Source of the DNA: UBA8231 sp964512165
Lineage (GTDB): Bacteria; Latescibacterota; UBA2968; UBA8231
DNA: 64,000 bases
Direction: 5' to 3'
Assembly: GCA_964512165.1 (NCBI GenBank)
Contig: CAZEHQ010000002.1
Coordinates: 1 to 64,000, forward strand
Below the pieces are notes generated by a model, which did not search any database, was not told the DNA's origin, and was given only the letters and a program-made list of their open reading frames with translations. Position 1 is the stretch's first letter. The number at the start of each line of letters is the position of its first letter. Shown here one piece after another: positions 42,456-49,996 of the stretch. Made by a program: the position numbers and the translations under genes.

Positions 42456-43592
42456 CTAGGGGTCGAGGGGAGGGGCGAGGTGGCGGGTCAGGATCCGCGC
42501 CGACAGCTCGTGGCCGAGGACGGTGAAGTGCCCGTAGCCGCCCCGGTAGATCTCGCGGCCCTCCTCGATGTGCTCGATGAACCGCTCCCGGGGATGGACG
42601 TGATCGATCCGCAGTTGCGCCAGTGCGTCCAGAACCCGGGACTCCATGAACTCCTTGTCCCGGCGGAACACGGGAAGGGGGGCGCCCGGGTCGCGGCGGT
42701 GGCGGCGGATGTCGATGACGTCCCGCACCAGCAGGGGATCGGGGATCAGGTATACGAAGAGGCCGATGCGCTGCTGCCGCAGGTGGGCGGCGATCCCGTC
42801 CAGCAGCCGCCGGGCCAGGGCGGTCATTCCCGCCAGGTGGTCATCGGTGGTCCTGCTGTCCGGCGAGGCGATCAGGCCCGCTCCGCGGGCCAGGGCGGCG
42901 ATCTCCGGGCGGCTCTTGACCCCGTGCATCCAGACCAGGCGGGCGGTGGCGGAGCGGGCCAGGACGTTGTCCCGCAGCCAGAACCGCGGGGTGTACGGCG
43001 GCGCCGGGTAGTAGACCAGGGAGTCGCCCACCACCTCGAAACGGGGGACCGAGGCGGAGGCGAGAGGAGCGTAGTTGTCCTGCAGGTCGTTGCCGAGGAA
43101 CAGGACGAGGACCACCGTGTCCGGTTTCCAGGCCGCGACATGGTCGCGGACGCTGAGGAAGTGGGAGCCCAGGCCGTAGCCGTGGACGCCCCAGTTCAGG
43201 GCCTCCACCCTCATTTCGCCGTCGCGCGTCAGGTTCCGCGCCAAGCGCTGGGAGAAGTTCCTCTCGATGCCAGTCTGGTAGGCCTCGAGGAACGAGTCGC
43301 CGAGAAAGAGAATCCGCCGGGTGCCCGGGGACGGGGCCATGTGGCGCTCGTGATCGTGGAATCCCAGGCGGTTGGTCCTCACCCGGCGCTCCGCTCCTTC
43401 CATCTCCCGGGTCCAGGCGATGTCGAGGTGAGGCCGCCCGCGGAAGCCGAGGAGCGGGTCGTACCGCAGGGTCGGCTGCTCGAGGGTGAGGATCAGGGGC
43501 AGCAGTACTTCCGCCAGGATCAGGGCCACCGCGGCGGAGAGGAGGGCGACGCCGGCCCTGGCGGTCCAGCGGGTCAAGCCGGGTCTCTTCAC
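42456..43592 (-). CDS. Membrane-anchored SGNH/GDSL hydrolase family protein
   Basis: A 378-aa esterase-like protein with one N-terminal transmembrane segment (about residues 13-35) and an external catalytic domain. The nucleophile block is ILFLGDSFLEA, the Asn block is LFLGNDLQDN, and the His block near the C-terminus is GHFTVLGHEL. The layout fits enzymes that add or remove acetyl groups on extracellular glycans. It starts with GTG after GGGGGACAG. Neighbours upstream are a PIG-L type deacetylase and a nucleotide-sugar epimerase, which supports a glycan-modifying set. Confidence 0.83.
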   Translation of the reverse strand: MKRPGLTRWTARAGVALLSAAVALILAEVLLPLILTLEQPTLRYDPLLGFRGRPHLDIAWTREMEGAERRVRTNRLGFHDHERHMAPSPGTRRILFLGDSFLEAYQTGIERNFSQRLARNLTRDGEMRVEALNWGVHGYGLGSHFLSVRDHVAAWKPDTVVLVLFLGNDLQDNYAPLASASVPRFEVVGDSLVYYPAPPYTPRFWLRDNVLARSATARLVWMHGVKSRPEIAALARGAGLIASPDSRTTDDHLAGMTALARRLLDGIAAHLRQQRIGLFVYLIPDPLLVRDVIDIRRHRRDPGAPLPVFRRDKEFMESRVLDALAQLRIDHVHPRERFIEHIEEGREIYRGGYGHFTVLGHELSARILTRHLAPPLDP

Positions 43593-43636
43593 CTGTCCCC
43601 CTGGGCGTCACCCCGGCGCGGGCATCCGGTCGGGGA

Positions 43637-44272
43637 TCAGAGTCTCCACCGGATCACCTCGAAGCTCTCCGCGAAGGCTTCGCCGATCTGTCCTCCCCGG
43701 GTCCGAGCCCAGCTCAGGATGAACTCGTCGTTGACGTAGTGGCGCCCCAGCTGGGAGTAGTAGCACTTCAGCGCCTTCAGCTTCGTCCGCATGTGGTCCT
43801 CGGTGACGACGCAGAAGGCGTTGGTGTTGAAGGTCAGGTTGTTCCAAGGCACCTCGTAGCCGAGGAGGCTGGTCTTCTTGAAGGCACGGAAGCCTTCCTG
43901 GGCAACCACCTGGTGGTCCTGGTGGGTATCGTTCGGCGAGGGGATGAAGACGAGGTCCGGATCGTACTCGTTGTTTAGGGCCACCATCCGTTCGAGGATC
44001 TCCTGCCGGTGGCTGGGGAAGTGGCGCACCGGGAATCTCTCCACGATCAGGTCCTCCGGCCCGATGCCCAGGACGGAGGTCGCCTTCGAAACCTCCGTGG
44101 CCAGGATGTCCCGCGGCAGATCGTCGGAGACCGACTCCTCCGAGATGGAGAAGGCGACATACTGGACCCGGACTCCGTCGCCGATCAGCCGCGCCATCGT
44201 GGCTCCGCAACCGAACTCACCGTCATCCGTATGCGGGGCGAGGACCAGTACCCTCCGGGCCTGCTCGATCAA
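43637..44272 (-). CDS. PIG-L family (LmbE-type) deacetylase
   Basis: A 211-aa zinc-dependent N-deacetylase fold. The metal motif is LAPHTDDGEFGCG (PHTDD for the usual HPDD), with the second ligand region in DTHQDHQVV. Family members remove acetyl groups from GlcNAc-type sugars in lipids, mycothiol or bacillithiol precursors and glycans. TTG 44272 is the start, with GGAG 6 bases upstream. It lies 37 bases after an epimerase gene and 44 before the SGNH hydrolase gene. Confidence 0.88.
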   Translation of the reverse strand: MIEQARRVLVLAPHTDDGEFGCGATMARLIGDGVRVQYVAFSISEESVSDDLPRDILATEVSKATSVLGIGPEDLIVERFPVRHFPSHRQEILERMVALNNEYDPDLVFIPSPNDTHQDHQVVAQEGFRAFKKTSLLGYEVPWNNLTFNTNAFCVVTEDHMRTKLKALKCYYSQLGRHYVNDEFILSWARTRGGQIGEAFAESFEVIRWRL

Positions 44273-44309
44273 GCGTCACTCCATGCCCGGCGGTGTATCG
44301 GCGGCCTCT

Positions 44310-45266
44310 TCAGGTTCCCTGGCGGCCGTTGAGGCCGTGCGCGCGGAACCAGGCCACGGTGCGCTCGAGTCCCTCGCGGGCGGCCACCGCCGGCTCGTAG
44401 CCCAGCACCCGTTGCGCCTTCTCGGTGGAGGCCAGGGTCTTGGCCACGTCTCCCGGCCGCCCCGGCCCATAGCGGATGTCGCCGTCCGCGTCGGTCAGGT
44501 CACGGAGCACCTCGATCACCTCGTTCAGCGACCAGCAGGCGCCGCTGGCGACGTTGAAGGACTCGCCGGACGCCTCCTCGGCGGTGGCGGCGCGCAGGTT
44601 GGCGTCGACCACGTTGTCGACGAAAGTCCAGTCCCGGGCGATGGAACCGTCGCCGTAGACCGTCAGGGGCCGGCCTTCGAGCAGCCCGGTGGTGAAGATA
44701 GCCACGAAGGCGGCGTAGTCCGACATTGGATCCATGCGGGGGCCGAAGACGTTGAAGTAGCGCAGGGAGACGGTCTCGAGACCATGGAGACGGGTGAAGA
44801 CCTTGCAGTACTTCTCCCCCGCCAGCTTCGAGACCGCGTACGGCGACATCGGTTCGGTGCCGGCTTCCTCCCGAAGCGGGAAGTCGTCGAGATCGCCGTA
44901 CACCGAGGAGGACGACGCGTTCACCACCCTCCTCACTCCCGATTCCCGGGCCGCCTGGAGCACGTTGAGGGTGCCGCCCACGTTGACCTCGTTCGTGGCC
45001 AGCGGGTCGTCGACCGACCGGGGAACCGAGCTCAGAGCCGCCTGGTGGAGTATGTAGTGGGCGCCGTCGAAGGCGCGGCGGAGGTCGTCCAGTCGGCGCA
45101 GGTCCCCTTCGATCAGGTCGATGCGGCCGAGGAAAGGCTCCAGGTTCTCGCGCCGGCCCGTGGAGAAATCGTCGAAGACGCGGACCCGCTCCCCGCCCTC
45201 GAGCAGGGCCTCCACGAGATGCGAACCGATGAAGCCGGCGCCTCCGGTGACTACGTACAGGGCCAT
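44310..45266 (-). CDS. NAD-dependent nucleotide-sugar epimerase/dehydratase
   Basis: Extended SDR enzyme of 318 aa, like UDP-glucose or UDP-N-acetylglucosamine 4-epimerases. TGGAGFIGSHL is the NAD site at the N-terminus, the catalytic Ser lies in ASSSSVYGD and Tyr/Lys in SPYAVSKLAGE. RYFNVFGPRMDP and VYGDGSIARDWTFVDN are substrate-side segments. I chose ATG 45266, which puts the Rossmann strand at the start; the frame remains open upstream. First gene of a minus-strand set that continues to 40382. Confidence 0.9.
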   Translation of the reverse strand: MALYVVTGGAGFIGSHLVEALLEGGERVRVFDDFSTGRRENLEPFLGRIDLIEGDLRRLDDLRRAFDGAHYILHQAALSSVPRSVDDPLATNEVNVGGTLNVLQAARESGVRRVVNASSSSVYGDLDDFPLREEAGTEPMSPYAVSKLAGEKYCKVFTRLHGLETVSLRYFNVFGPRMDPMSDYAAFVAIFTTGLLEGRPLTVYGDGSIARDWTFVDNVVDANLRAATAEEASGESFNVASGACWSLNEVIEVLRDLTDADGDIRYGPGRPGDVAKTLASTEKAQRVLGYEPAVAAREGLERTVAWFRAHGLNGRQGT

Positions 45267-45364
45267 GGGTCCATCGTCGTTTCGGGTTTGGCGGAGCCGC
45301 TGAAGCGGGCGGGATTCCGAAAAAACAACACGGCCGGCGAAAGGCAAGTCAAGCTGGATACCGA

Positions 45365-45392
45365 TTGAGGAAGTCCACCCTTTTGCTTATAT
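45365..45392 (+). promoter_or_regulatory. Candidate promoter for the TolC-like gene
   Basis: TTGAGG at 45365-45370 and TTATAT at 45387-45392 are 16 bases apart. Transcription would begin near 45400, at or next to the chosen ATG 45401, so the message may have almost no leader. An alternative TTG start at 45365 would lie inside this promoter. Confidence 0.4.
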
Positions 45393-45400
45393 CGAACAGT

Positions 45401-46906
45401 ATGCGAGCCTGTCGCAACTCGGTGCGGCCCTTGGCCATGGGGGCCCTTCTGGTGTGCCTGCTCACCGCGCCCGCCCACGGGGTGGAGCCCCCCGGCGCAG
45501 TCGCCGCGACTCCGGATACCCTCACCTTGCCGGAGTGCCTGGTCCTGGCCTACCGGAACAACCTCGATCACAGGATCGACCGGGCGACTCTGACCGCCGG
45601 CCAGGAGCGCCTGCGCGCCGCCCGGGCACCCTTCGAGGCCAACGTCAACGCCGACCTGACCCTGCCCAGCTACAGCGAGAGGCGGGACGTCATCGACAAC
45701 GAGGCCCTGCTGGCCCGCATCCGCCAGGAGGACACACGCCTCGACTACGAGGGTAGGGTCAGCCTGTCCCAGAGGTTCCGGAACATCGGCGAGTTCTCGC
45801 TCATCGGTTCCGGGTTCCGCAACGACTTCAGCTCCAATCGGCGGCAGGACTTTCGGGAATACAGCGCCGACTTGAGCCTCGCCTACGAGCAGGAAATCCT
45901 GACCGATCCCGAGGAGGAGCTGCAACTGCGCACGGCCGAGCTGTCCTACGCCGCGGGGCTATCCACCCTGCAACGGCAACGGGTGCAGCTCGAGTCCCGG
46001 GTGGTCAACGTCTACTACGACCTGGTCCAGGGCGTCCGTCAGCTGGAGATCCAGAAACAGCGGCTGGATCAGTCCCAGGCCGCCCTCGAGCTGGCCAGGC
46101 GCAAGTTCGAGATCGGCCTCATCGCCGAGGTCGAGGCGCTGCGGCTCGAGGTCGACGAGTTGCGCGCCCAGGCGGAGTACGCCGAGGCGGCGACCCGGAT
46201 CGAGTCCCGTCGCGACGCCCTCCGGCAGGTGCTGGCCATGGACGTCGAGACCCCGCTGGCGGTGAGCACCAGGGTCGACTTCACCATCCTGGCCGTCGAC
46301 GAAGAGACCGCTGTCGCCGTCGCCCTGGTGCGGCGCACCGACATGAAGCAGCAGCGCCTGCGGCAGCGAATCGCCCAGCTGGACTTGAAGCGAACCGCCC
46401 AGAGCATGGGGCCGTCCGCCTCCCTGAGCGCCCGGGTCAATCTGACCGGCCGCGGACCCGACCCCTACGACGTGGGGCGGACGCTGGAGCGCAGCCTCAT
46501 CTCGGCCAACATCCGCGTGGGCCTGCCCCTCGTCGACGGCGGCCGGCGCCGGGGCGTGGTGCGCCAGGCCGAGATCGACCTGGAACAGAGGGAGCTTACG
46601 GGGGAGCAGGTGCGCCAGCAGGTGGTGCTGGAGGTGCGGGAGGCGGTGCGCTCGGTGCAGGAGGCGGAGCGTCAGATCCGGCTTTTGAACTCAGCCCTGG
46701 AGGTAGCGGAGCGGACCTTCGAGGTTGAGCAGAGCCGGTTCGAGCTCGGCCTGGCCAACAGCCAGGAGCTTCTCGACGCGCAGACCGATCTCACCCAGGC
46801 GCGTACCGCGGCGCTCAACGCCGTGGTCTCCTACCAGAGGGCCCTGCAGGATCTGCGCCTGGCGACGATGGCGGAACCAAAGGAACTGGTGGCCGGGGAC
46901 GGATAG
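45401..46906 (+). CDS. TolC family outer membrane protein
   Basis: Outer-membrane efflux or secretion channel of about 501 aa. A signal peptide is visible (positively charged start, PLAMGALLVCLLTAPAHG), and the body consists of the two-fold repeated coiled-coil and strand pattern of OEP proteins: LECLVLAYRNN-type first helix, long heptad helices near residues 170-260 and again near 380-480, with FEVEQSRFELGLANSQELLDAQ near the end of the second repeat. It joins inner-membrane pumps to the outside. No pump or adaptor gene adjoins; the tandem ABC-2 permeases lie 29 kb away. Start uncertain: ATG 45401 chosen, TTG 45365 possible. Confidence 0.85.
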   Translation: MRACRNSVRPLAMGALLVCLLTAPAHGVEPPGAVAATPDTLTLPECLVLAYRNNLDHRIDRATLTAGQERLRAARAPFEANVNADLTLPSYSERRDVIDNEALLARIRQEDTRLDYEGRVSLSQRFRNIGEFSLIGSGFRNDFSSNRRQDFREYSADLSLAYEQEILTDPEEELQLRTAELSYAAGLSTLQRQRVQLESRVVNVYYDLVQGVRQLEIQKQRLDQSQAALELARRKFEIGLIAEVEALRLEVDELRAQAEYAEAATRIESRRDALRQVLAMDVETPLAVSTRVDFTILAVDEETAVAVALVRRTDMKQQRLRQRIAQLDLKRTAQSMGPSASLSARVNLTGRGPDPYDVGRTLERSLISANIRVGLPLVDGGRRRGVVRQAEIDLEQRELTGEQVRQQVVLEVREAVRSVQEAERQIRLLNSALEVAERTFEVEQSRFELGLANSQELLDAQTDLTQARTAALNAVVSYQRALQDLRLATMAEPKELVAGDG

Positions 46907-46931
46907 GCCGTCCCCTACCTGAGGCGGACCC

Positions 46932-47420
46932 TCAGTCCTTGTCGTTGTTGTCCATCAGGGGGTGGGAAAACTCCTCGCCGTCCTGGAAGATGGCGCGCCG
47001 AGGCCTCAGCTTCGTGTAGGTGGGGATGCGGTTCTGCTCCTGCGCCTCCTGGCAGGCGACACAGAGGCGCGCCGTGGGCAGTGCCTCGAGCCGCAACTTG
47101 GGGATGAAGGGGCATCCCTCGCACAGGTTCAGGGGCGTCTCGAGGCAGGCTTCGCACTCCCCGTAGGTCCCGGTCTCCAGCTTTTCCAGGGCCAGGGTGA
47201 TCTCCTCGAGCTCGCGGCGCTCGGTATCGCCAAGGGCGACGAGCAGCTCCATGGCGCCGGCCTCCACGGCCCGGTCGAGGTCGTCGGCCTTGGGGTCCTG
47301 CAGGGTGTCGATCTCCTGCTCGGTGCCGTCGAGGTCGTCCAGGATGTCGGACCGCCGCGCGAGGAGGTACTTCTTCATCTTCTCGCGGTCCCGCTTGTTC
47401 AGTGCTACCCGTTTCGCCAT
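46932..47420 (-). CDS. TraR/DksA-type zinc-finger protein with an extra CxxC pair
   Basis: A 162-aa DksA-like protein. The N-terminal coiled coil runs to about residue 85, ending in LALEKLETGTYGECEAC. DksA normally has C-x2-C, 17 residues, C-x2-C. Here Cys89/92 and Cys120/123 are the canonical pairs but they are separated by 27 residues, because about 10 residues with another pair, Cys100/103 (NLCEGCPFIPK), are inserted. Six cysteines could hold a zinc cluster or a redox-sensitive site. A C-terminal tail follows the finger. DksA-like proteins bind RNA polymerase through its secondary channel. It lies 17 bases after the UVR-domain gene. Confidence 0.85.
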   Translation of the reverse strand: MAKRVALNKRDREKMKKYLLARRSDILDDLDGTEQEIDTLQDPKADDLDRAVEAGAMELLVALGDTERRELEEITLALEKLETGTYGECEACLETPLNLCEGCPFIPKLRLEALPTARLCVACQEAQEQNRIPTYTKLRPRRAIFQDGEEFSHPLMDNNDKD

Positions 47421-47437
47421 TTCCCCCGCCTCTCCCC

Positions 47438-48208
47438 CTACCGTGGCCCGTGGGCCCGGCCGGTATCCATCTCCCTGAGCCTGTCCCGCAGCGACGCGGC
47501 CAGCTCGAACTCCTCCTCCTCCACCGCAGCCTCCAGGTCGACCCGCAACTGCTCGCTTCGCGACCGGGGCCGGTTGTCCTCGACCTCCTTCTCCCAGTCG
47601 CGCAGGAAGACCAGCTCGGTGCAGGTCTCCATGGCCTCCGGGCCGCCGCTGATCCTCAGGATGCCTTCCACCTCGGTGATGCCCGCGCGGATGACGGCAA
47701 GGGCCTTGCCGTGGTCCTCCTCCTCCAAGTGCTTCAGGGCCCGCGCCTGGATGCGGTGGGCGGTGACGAAAACCCGGTACTGGTCACGGATCTGCCGATC
47801 CTCCTCGTGCTCGCCGAACTCCCCGCACAAGTCTAGAATGCCCAAGTTGTGCACAGCGTCCTGCTCGGCCAGCTCGTACTGTTTCAGCTCGAAGAAGCTG
47901 ATGCGGCGCCAGTAGTACTGCATGGCCTCCTGGCCCAGGGCCCAGCAGTCCTCCCGCCCCAGCACGAAGGGCTCGGAGCTCCCTGAGGAGCGGTGGCGCC
48001 GACGCTCGGCCCGGTAGTGGTCGAGCAGCGACGGCTGGTCGTGCACGATGGCCCCGTCGGGGCGCCCCGACCACTCCAGTTGCATGATGCCCAGATCCAT
48101 GCGGATCTGGATCAGGTCGCGCCCGTCCTCGGAGGTGATCTTGCGGACGCGCAACTCCCCGGGCTCGTAGGTCCAGGCCTTGAGGATGCGGCTGATGTCG
48201 TCGGTCAT
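47438..48208 (-). CDS. UVR-domain protein of unknown function
   Basis: A 256-aa protein. The last 40 residues form a UVR domain (LRVDLEAAVEEEEFELAASL..RLREM), a helical hairpin found in UvrB, UvrC and the McsA activator. The rest is mostly helical with a tetratricopeptide-like look (residues 85-190, LGQEAMQYYWRRISFFELK), and I do not recognise a family there. It is transcribed with the DksA-like gene from a near-consensus promoter at 48275-48303. McsA also joins CxxC fingers and a UVR domain in one protein, whereas here they are split across two neighbouring genes; a joint role is inference. Confidence 0.75.
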   Translation of the reverse strand: MTDDISRILKAWTYEPGELRVRKITSEDGRDLIQIRMDLGIMQLEWSGRPDGAIVHDQPSLLDHYRAERRRHRSSGSSEPFVLGREDCWALGQEAMQYYWRRISFFELKQYELAEQDAVHNLGILDLCGEFGEHEEDRQIRDQYRVFVTAHRIQARALKHLEEEDHGKALAVIRAGITEVEGILRISGGPEAMETCTELVFLRDWEKEVEDNRPRSRSEQLRVDLEAAVEEEEFELAASLRDRLREMDTGRAHGPR

Positions 48209-48274
48209 GAAGGTCGGGAGGGGCGGCTCGGCTCGGCGGTGGCGAAGGGGGGAGCCGCCGGAAAAAGACGCGCT

Positions 48275-48303
48275 ATTATAGCCGGCACCCCGGCCGAAGT
48301 CAA
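48275..48303 (-). promoter_or_regulatory. Near-consensus sigma-70 promoter
   Basis: On the minus strand TTGACT (48303-48298) and a perfect TATAAT (48280-48275) are 17 bases apart. The start of transcription would be near 48268, leaving a leader of about 60 bases before the ATG at 48208. The -35 box overlaps the stop codon of the HEAT-repeat gene. This is the best promoter I see in the window. Confidence 0.8.
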
Positions 48304-49163
48304 CCGGCCTCGCCCGGGGCGGAGTCCTGCCCCTGGCGGATCTGCTCGACGATCTCGACCAGCTCGTTGCGCAGGGTGACAGTGGTCTCGCGCTGCGCCA
48401 TGTGCCGCTCGATGACGGGGAGAGCGGGGTCGCCGACGCGAACCAGGGACTGGTGGGCCAGATCCCTCTCCTTGGGCGTCGTGTCCTCGGCCTTCATCCC
48501 GGGAGTGCCGCTGCCGGGACCGAAGAAGCCGCCGACGGGACCCTGCTGGCCGGGGAGGAGACCCGGGCCCTGGCCGGTGAGGCCGAAGGGGCGGCGCAGG
48601 GAGTCCTGCAGGGCGCGGAGGCCCTGATCGTCGCCGGTGAACACGCCCCTCAGGCTGCGGCTCTCCTGCATGAGCATGGCGCGATCATAGTAGGACAGGG
48701 CGTTGAGCAGGATCTCCGCCGCCTCGGTCCCGCCGATCTGCCCGAGCACCTGCATGGCCACCATGCGCAACTCCTCGCCGGAACTGCTGAGGCTGCGGTC
48801 GAGGAGGCGGCCGATCTCGGCGACGGCCGAACTGTCGCCGATGCTGCCGAGGGCGATCATCGCCTCCTGCTGCAGAGTGGTGCGCTGGGACAGCTCGCGC
48901 AGGATGTTGATCAGAGTGGGCACGGCGCGAGGATCGCCGATCTCGCCGAGGACCTTGACCGCGCTCTTGCGGGTGGCATACGGATAGTCCGGGCGGCCGG
49001 CCACCTCGAGGATCTTGTCGTACTGGCTTTCGTCTCCCGCTTCGTAGCGGCTCTTCATCTGGGAGACGCTGGTGCAGGCCGTCCACAGGAGGCCGATGGA
49101 CAGCAGGCCGATGGCGGCGAGGGCCGTCAGCGGCCGGAGCGCCTTGCCACTGCCCCGTCTCAA
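48300..49163 (-). CDS. HEAT-repeat protein, probably exported or membrane-anchored
   Basis: A 287-aa protein with a hydrophobic N-terminal segment (about residues 10-30) ending in LLWTACTS, a weak lipobox in which Trp stands in the -3 position. Helical repeats of HEAT type follow: ATRKSAVKVLGEIGDPRAVP, LQQEAMIALGSIGDSSAVAE, LRMVAMQVLGQIGG. A Gly/Pro-rich insertion (about residues 195-225) separates the last helices. HEAT repeats bind proteins; the partner is unknown. The TTG at 49163 starts 27 bases from the divergent Mrp gene. Confidence 0.75.
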   Translation of the reverse strand: MRRGSGKALRPLTALAAIGLLSIGLLWTACTSVSQMKSRYEAGDESQYDKILEVAGRPDYPYATRKSAVKVLGEIGDPRAVPTLINILRELSQRTTLQQEAMIALGSIGDSSAVAEIGRLLDRSLSSSGEELRMVAMQVLGQIGGTEAAEILLNALSYYDRAMLMQESRSLRGVFTGDDQGLRALQDSLRRPFGLTGQGPGLLPGQQGPVGGFFGPGSGTPGMKAEDTTPKERDLAHQSLVRVGDPALPVIERHMAQRETTVTLRNELVEIVEQIRQGQDSAPGEAG

Positions 49164-49189
49164 AGGGATATTCCCCGGCGGTACAAGGG

Positions 49190-49984
49190 ATGGCTCAAAT
49201 TCAGACCCACAATCGCCAAGTCGTTGAAGGCGTGAAAGATATGCTCGCCGTATCGAGCGGCAAGGGCGGAGTGGGCAAGTCCACCGTGAGCGCCAACCTG
49301 GCGGTGGCCATGGCCGCCGAGGGCCGCCGCGTCGGGCTGATGGACACCGACATCTATGGGCCGAACATACCCGGCATGCTCGGCGTATCCGGCCGCGCCG
49401 AGGCCGTTCCCGGCACCCAGCGCATACGGCCGGCCGAGGCCGCCGGCGTGCGCGTCATCTCCATGGGACTGCTTGTCGACGACGGGGTTCCGGTCATCTG
49501 GCGGGGGCCCATGCTGGCCAAGATGGTCACCCAGTTCCTGTTCTGGGTGGAGTGGGGGGAGCTCGACGTCCTTCTGCTCGACCTGCCTCCCGGCACCGGG
49601 GACGTGCAGCTGACCCTGACGCAGACCGCGCCTCTCACCGGCGCCGTCATCGTCACTACGCCGTCGACCCTGGCCTTGGAGGACGTGGCCCGGGGGGTCC
49701 AGATGTTCCGCCAGACCGATGTCCCCATCCTCGGTCTGCTCGAGAACATGTCCACCTTCGAGTGCCCTTCCTGCGGCGGCGACAGCCATCCCTACGGGCA
49801 CGGGGGCGGGGCGGCTGCCGCAGCCGGACGGGGCATCCCCTTCCTCGGGGAGATCCCCCTCGATCCGCGTCTGCGGGACGATGCGGACGAGGGCGCGCCC
49901 ACCGTCCTCTCCCATCCAGAGGCTGCTGCGGCTGTCGCCCTTCGAGAAGTCGCCCGCGAGCTGATCGACAGGCTGGAATCCTAG
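49190..49984 (+). CDS. Mrp/NBP35-family iron-sulfur carrier ATPase
   Basis: P-loop ATPase of 264 aa that binds and transfers iron-sulfur clusters in the cytoplasm (ApbC/Mrp). The deviant Walker A is SSGKGGVGKST near residue 23, followed by MDTDIYGPNIPGML, DLPPGTGDVQL and the cluster-binding C-x2-C in FECPSCGG. It lacks the N-terminal MIP18 (DUF59) domain found in many bacterial Mrp proteins. ATG 49190 directly abuts an AAGGG; a later start at the GTG 49232 or ATG 49241 would still keep the P-loop. Confidence 0.92.
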   Translation: MAQIQTHNRQVVEGVKDMLAVSSGKGGVGKSTVSANLAVAMAAEGRRVGLMDTDIYGPNIPGMLGVSGRAEAVPGTQRIRPAEAAGVRVISMGLLVDDGVPVIWRGPMLAKMVTQFLFWVEWGELDVLLLDLPPGTGDVQLTLTQTAPLTGAVIVTTPSTLALEDVARGVQMFRQTDVPILGLLENMSTFECPSCGGDSHPYGHGGGAAAAAGRGIPFLGEIPLDPRLRDDADEGAPTVLSHPEAAAAVALREVARELIDRLES

Positions 49985-49996
49985 CCGCGCGCACCC

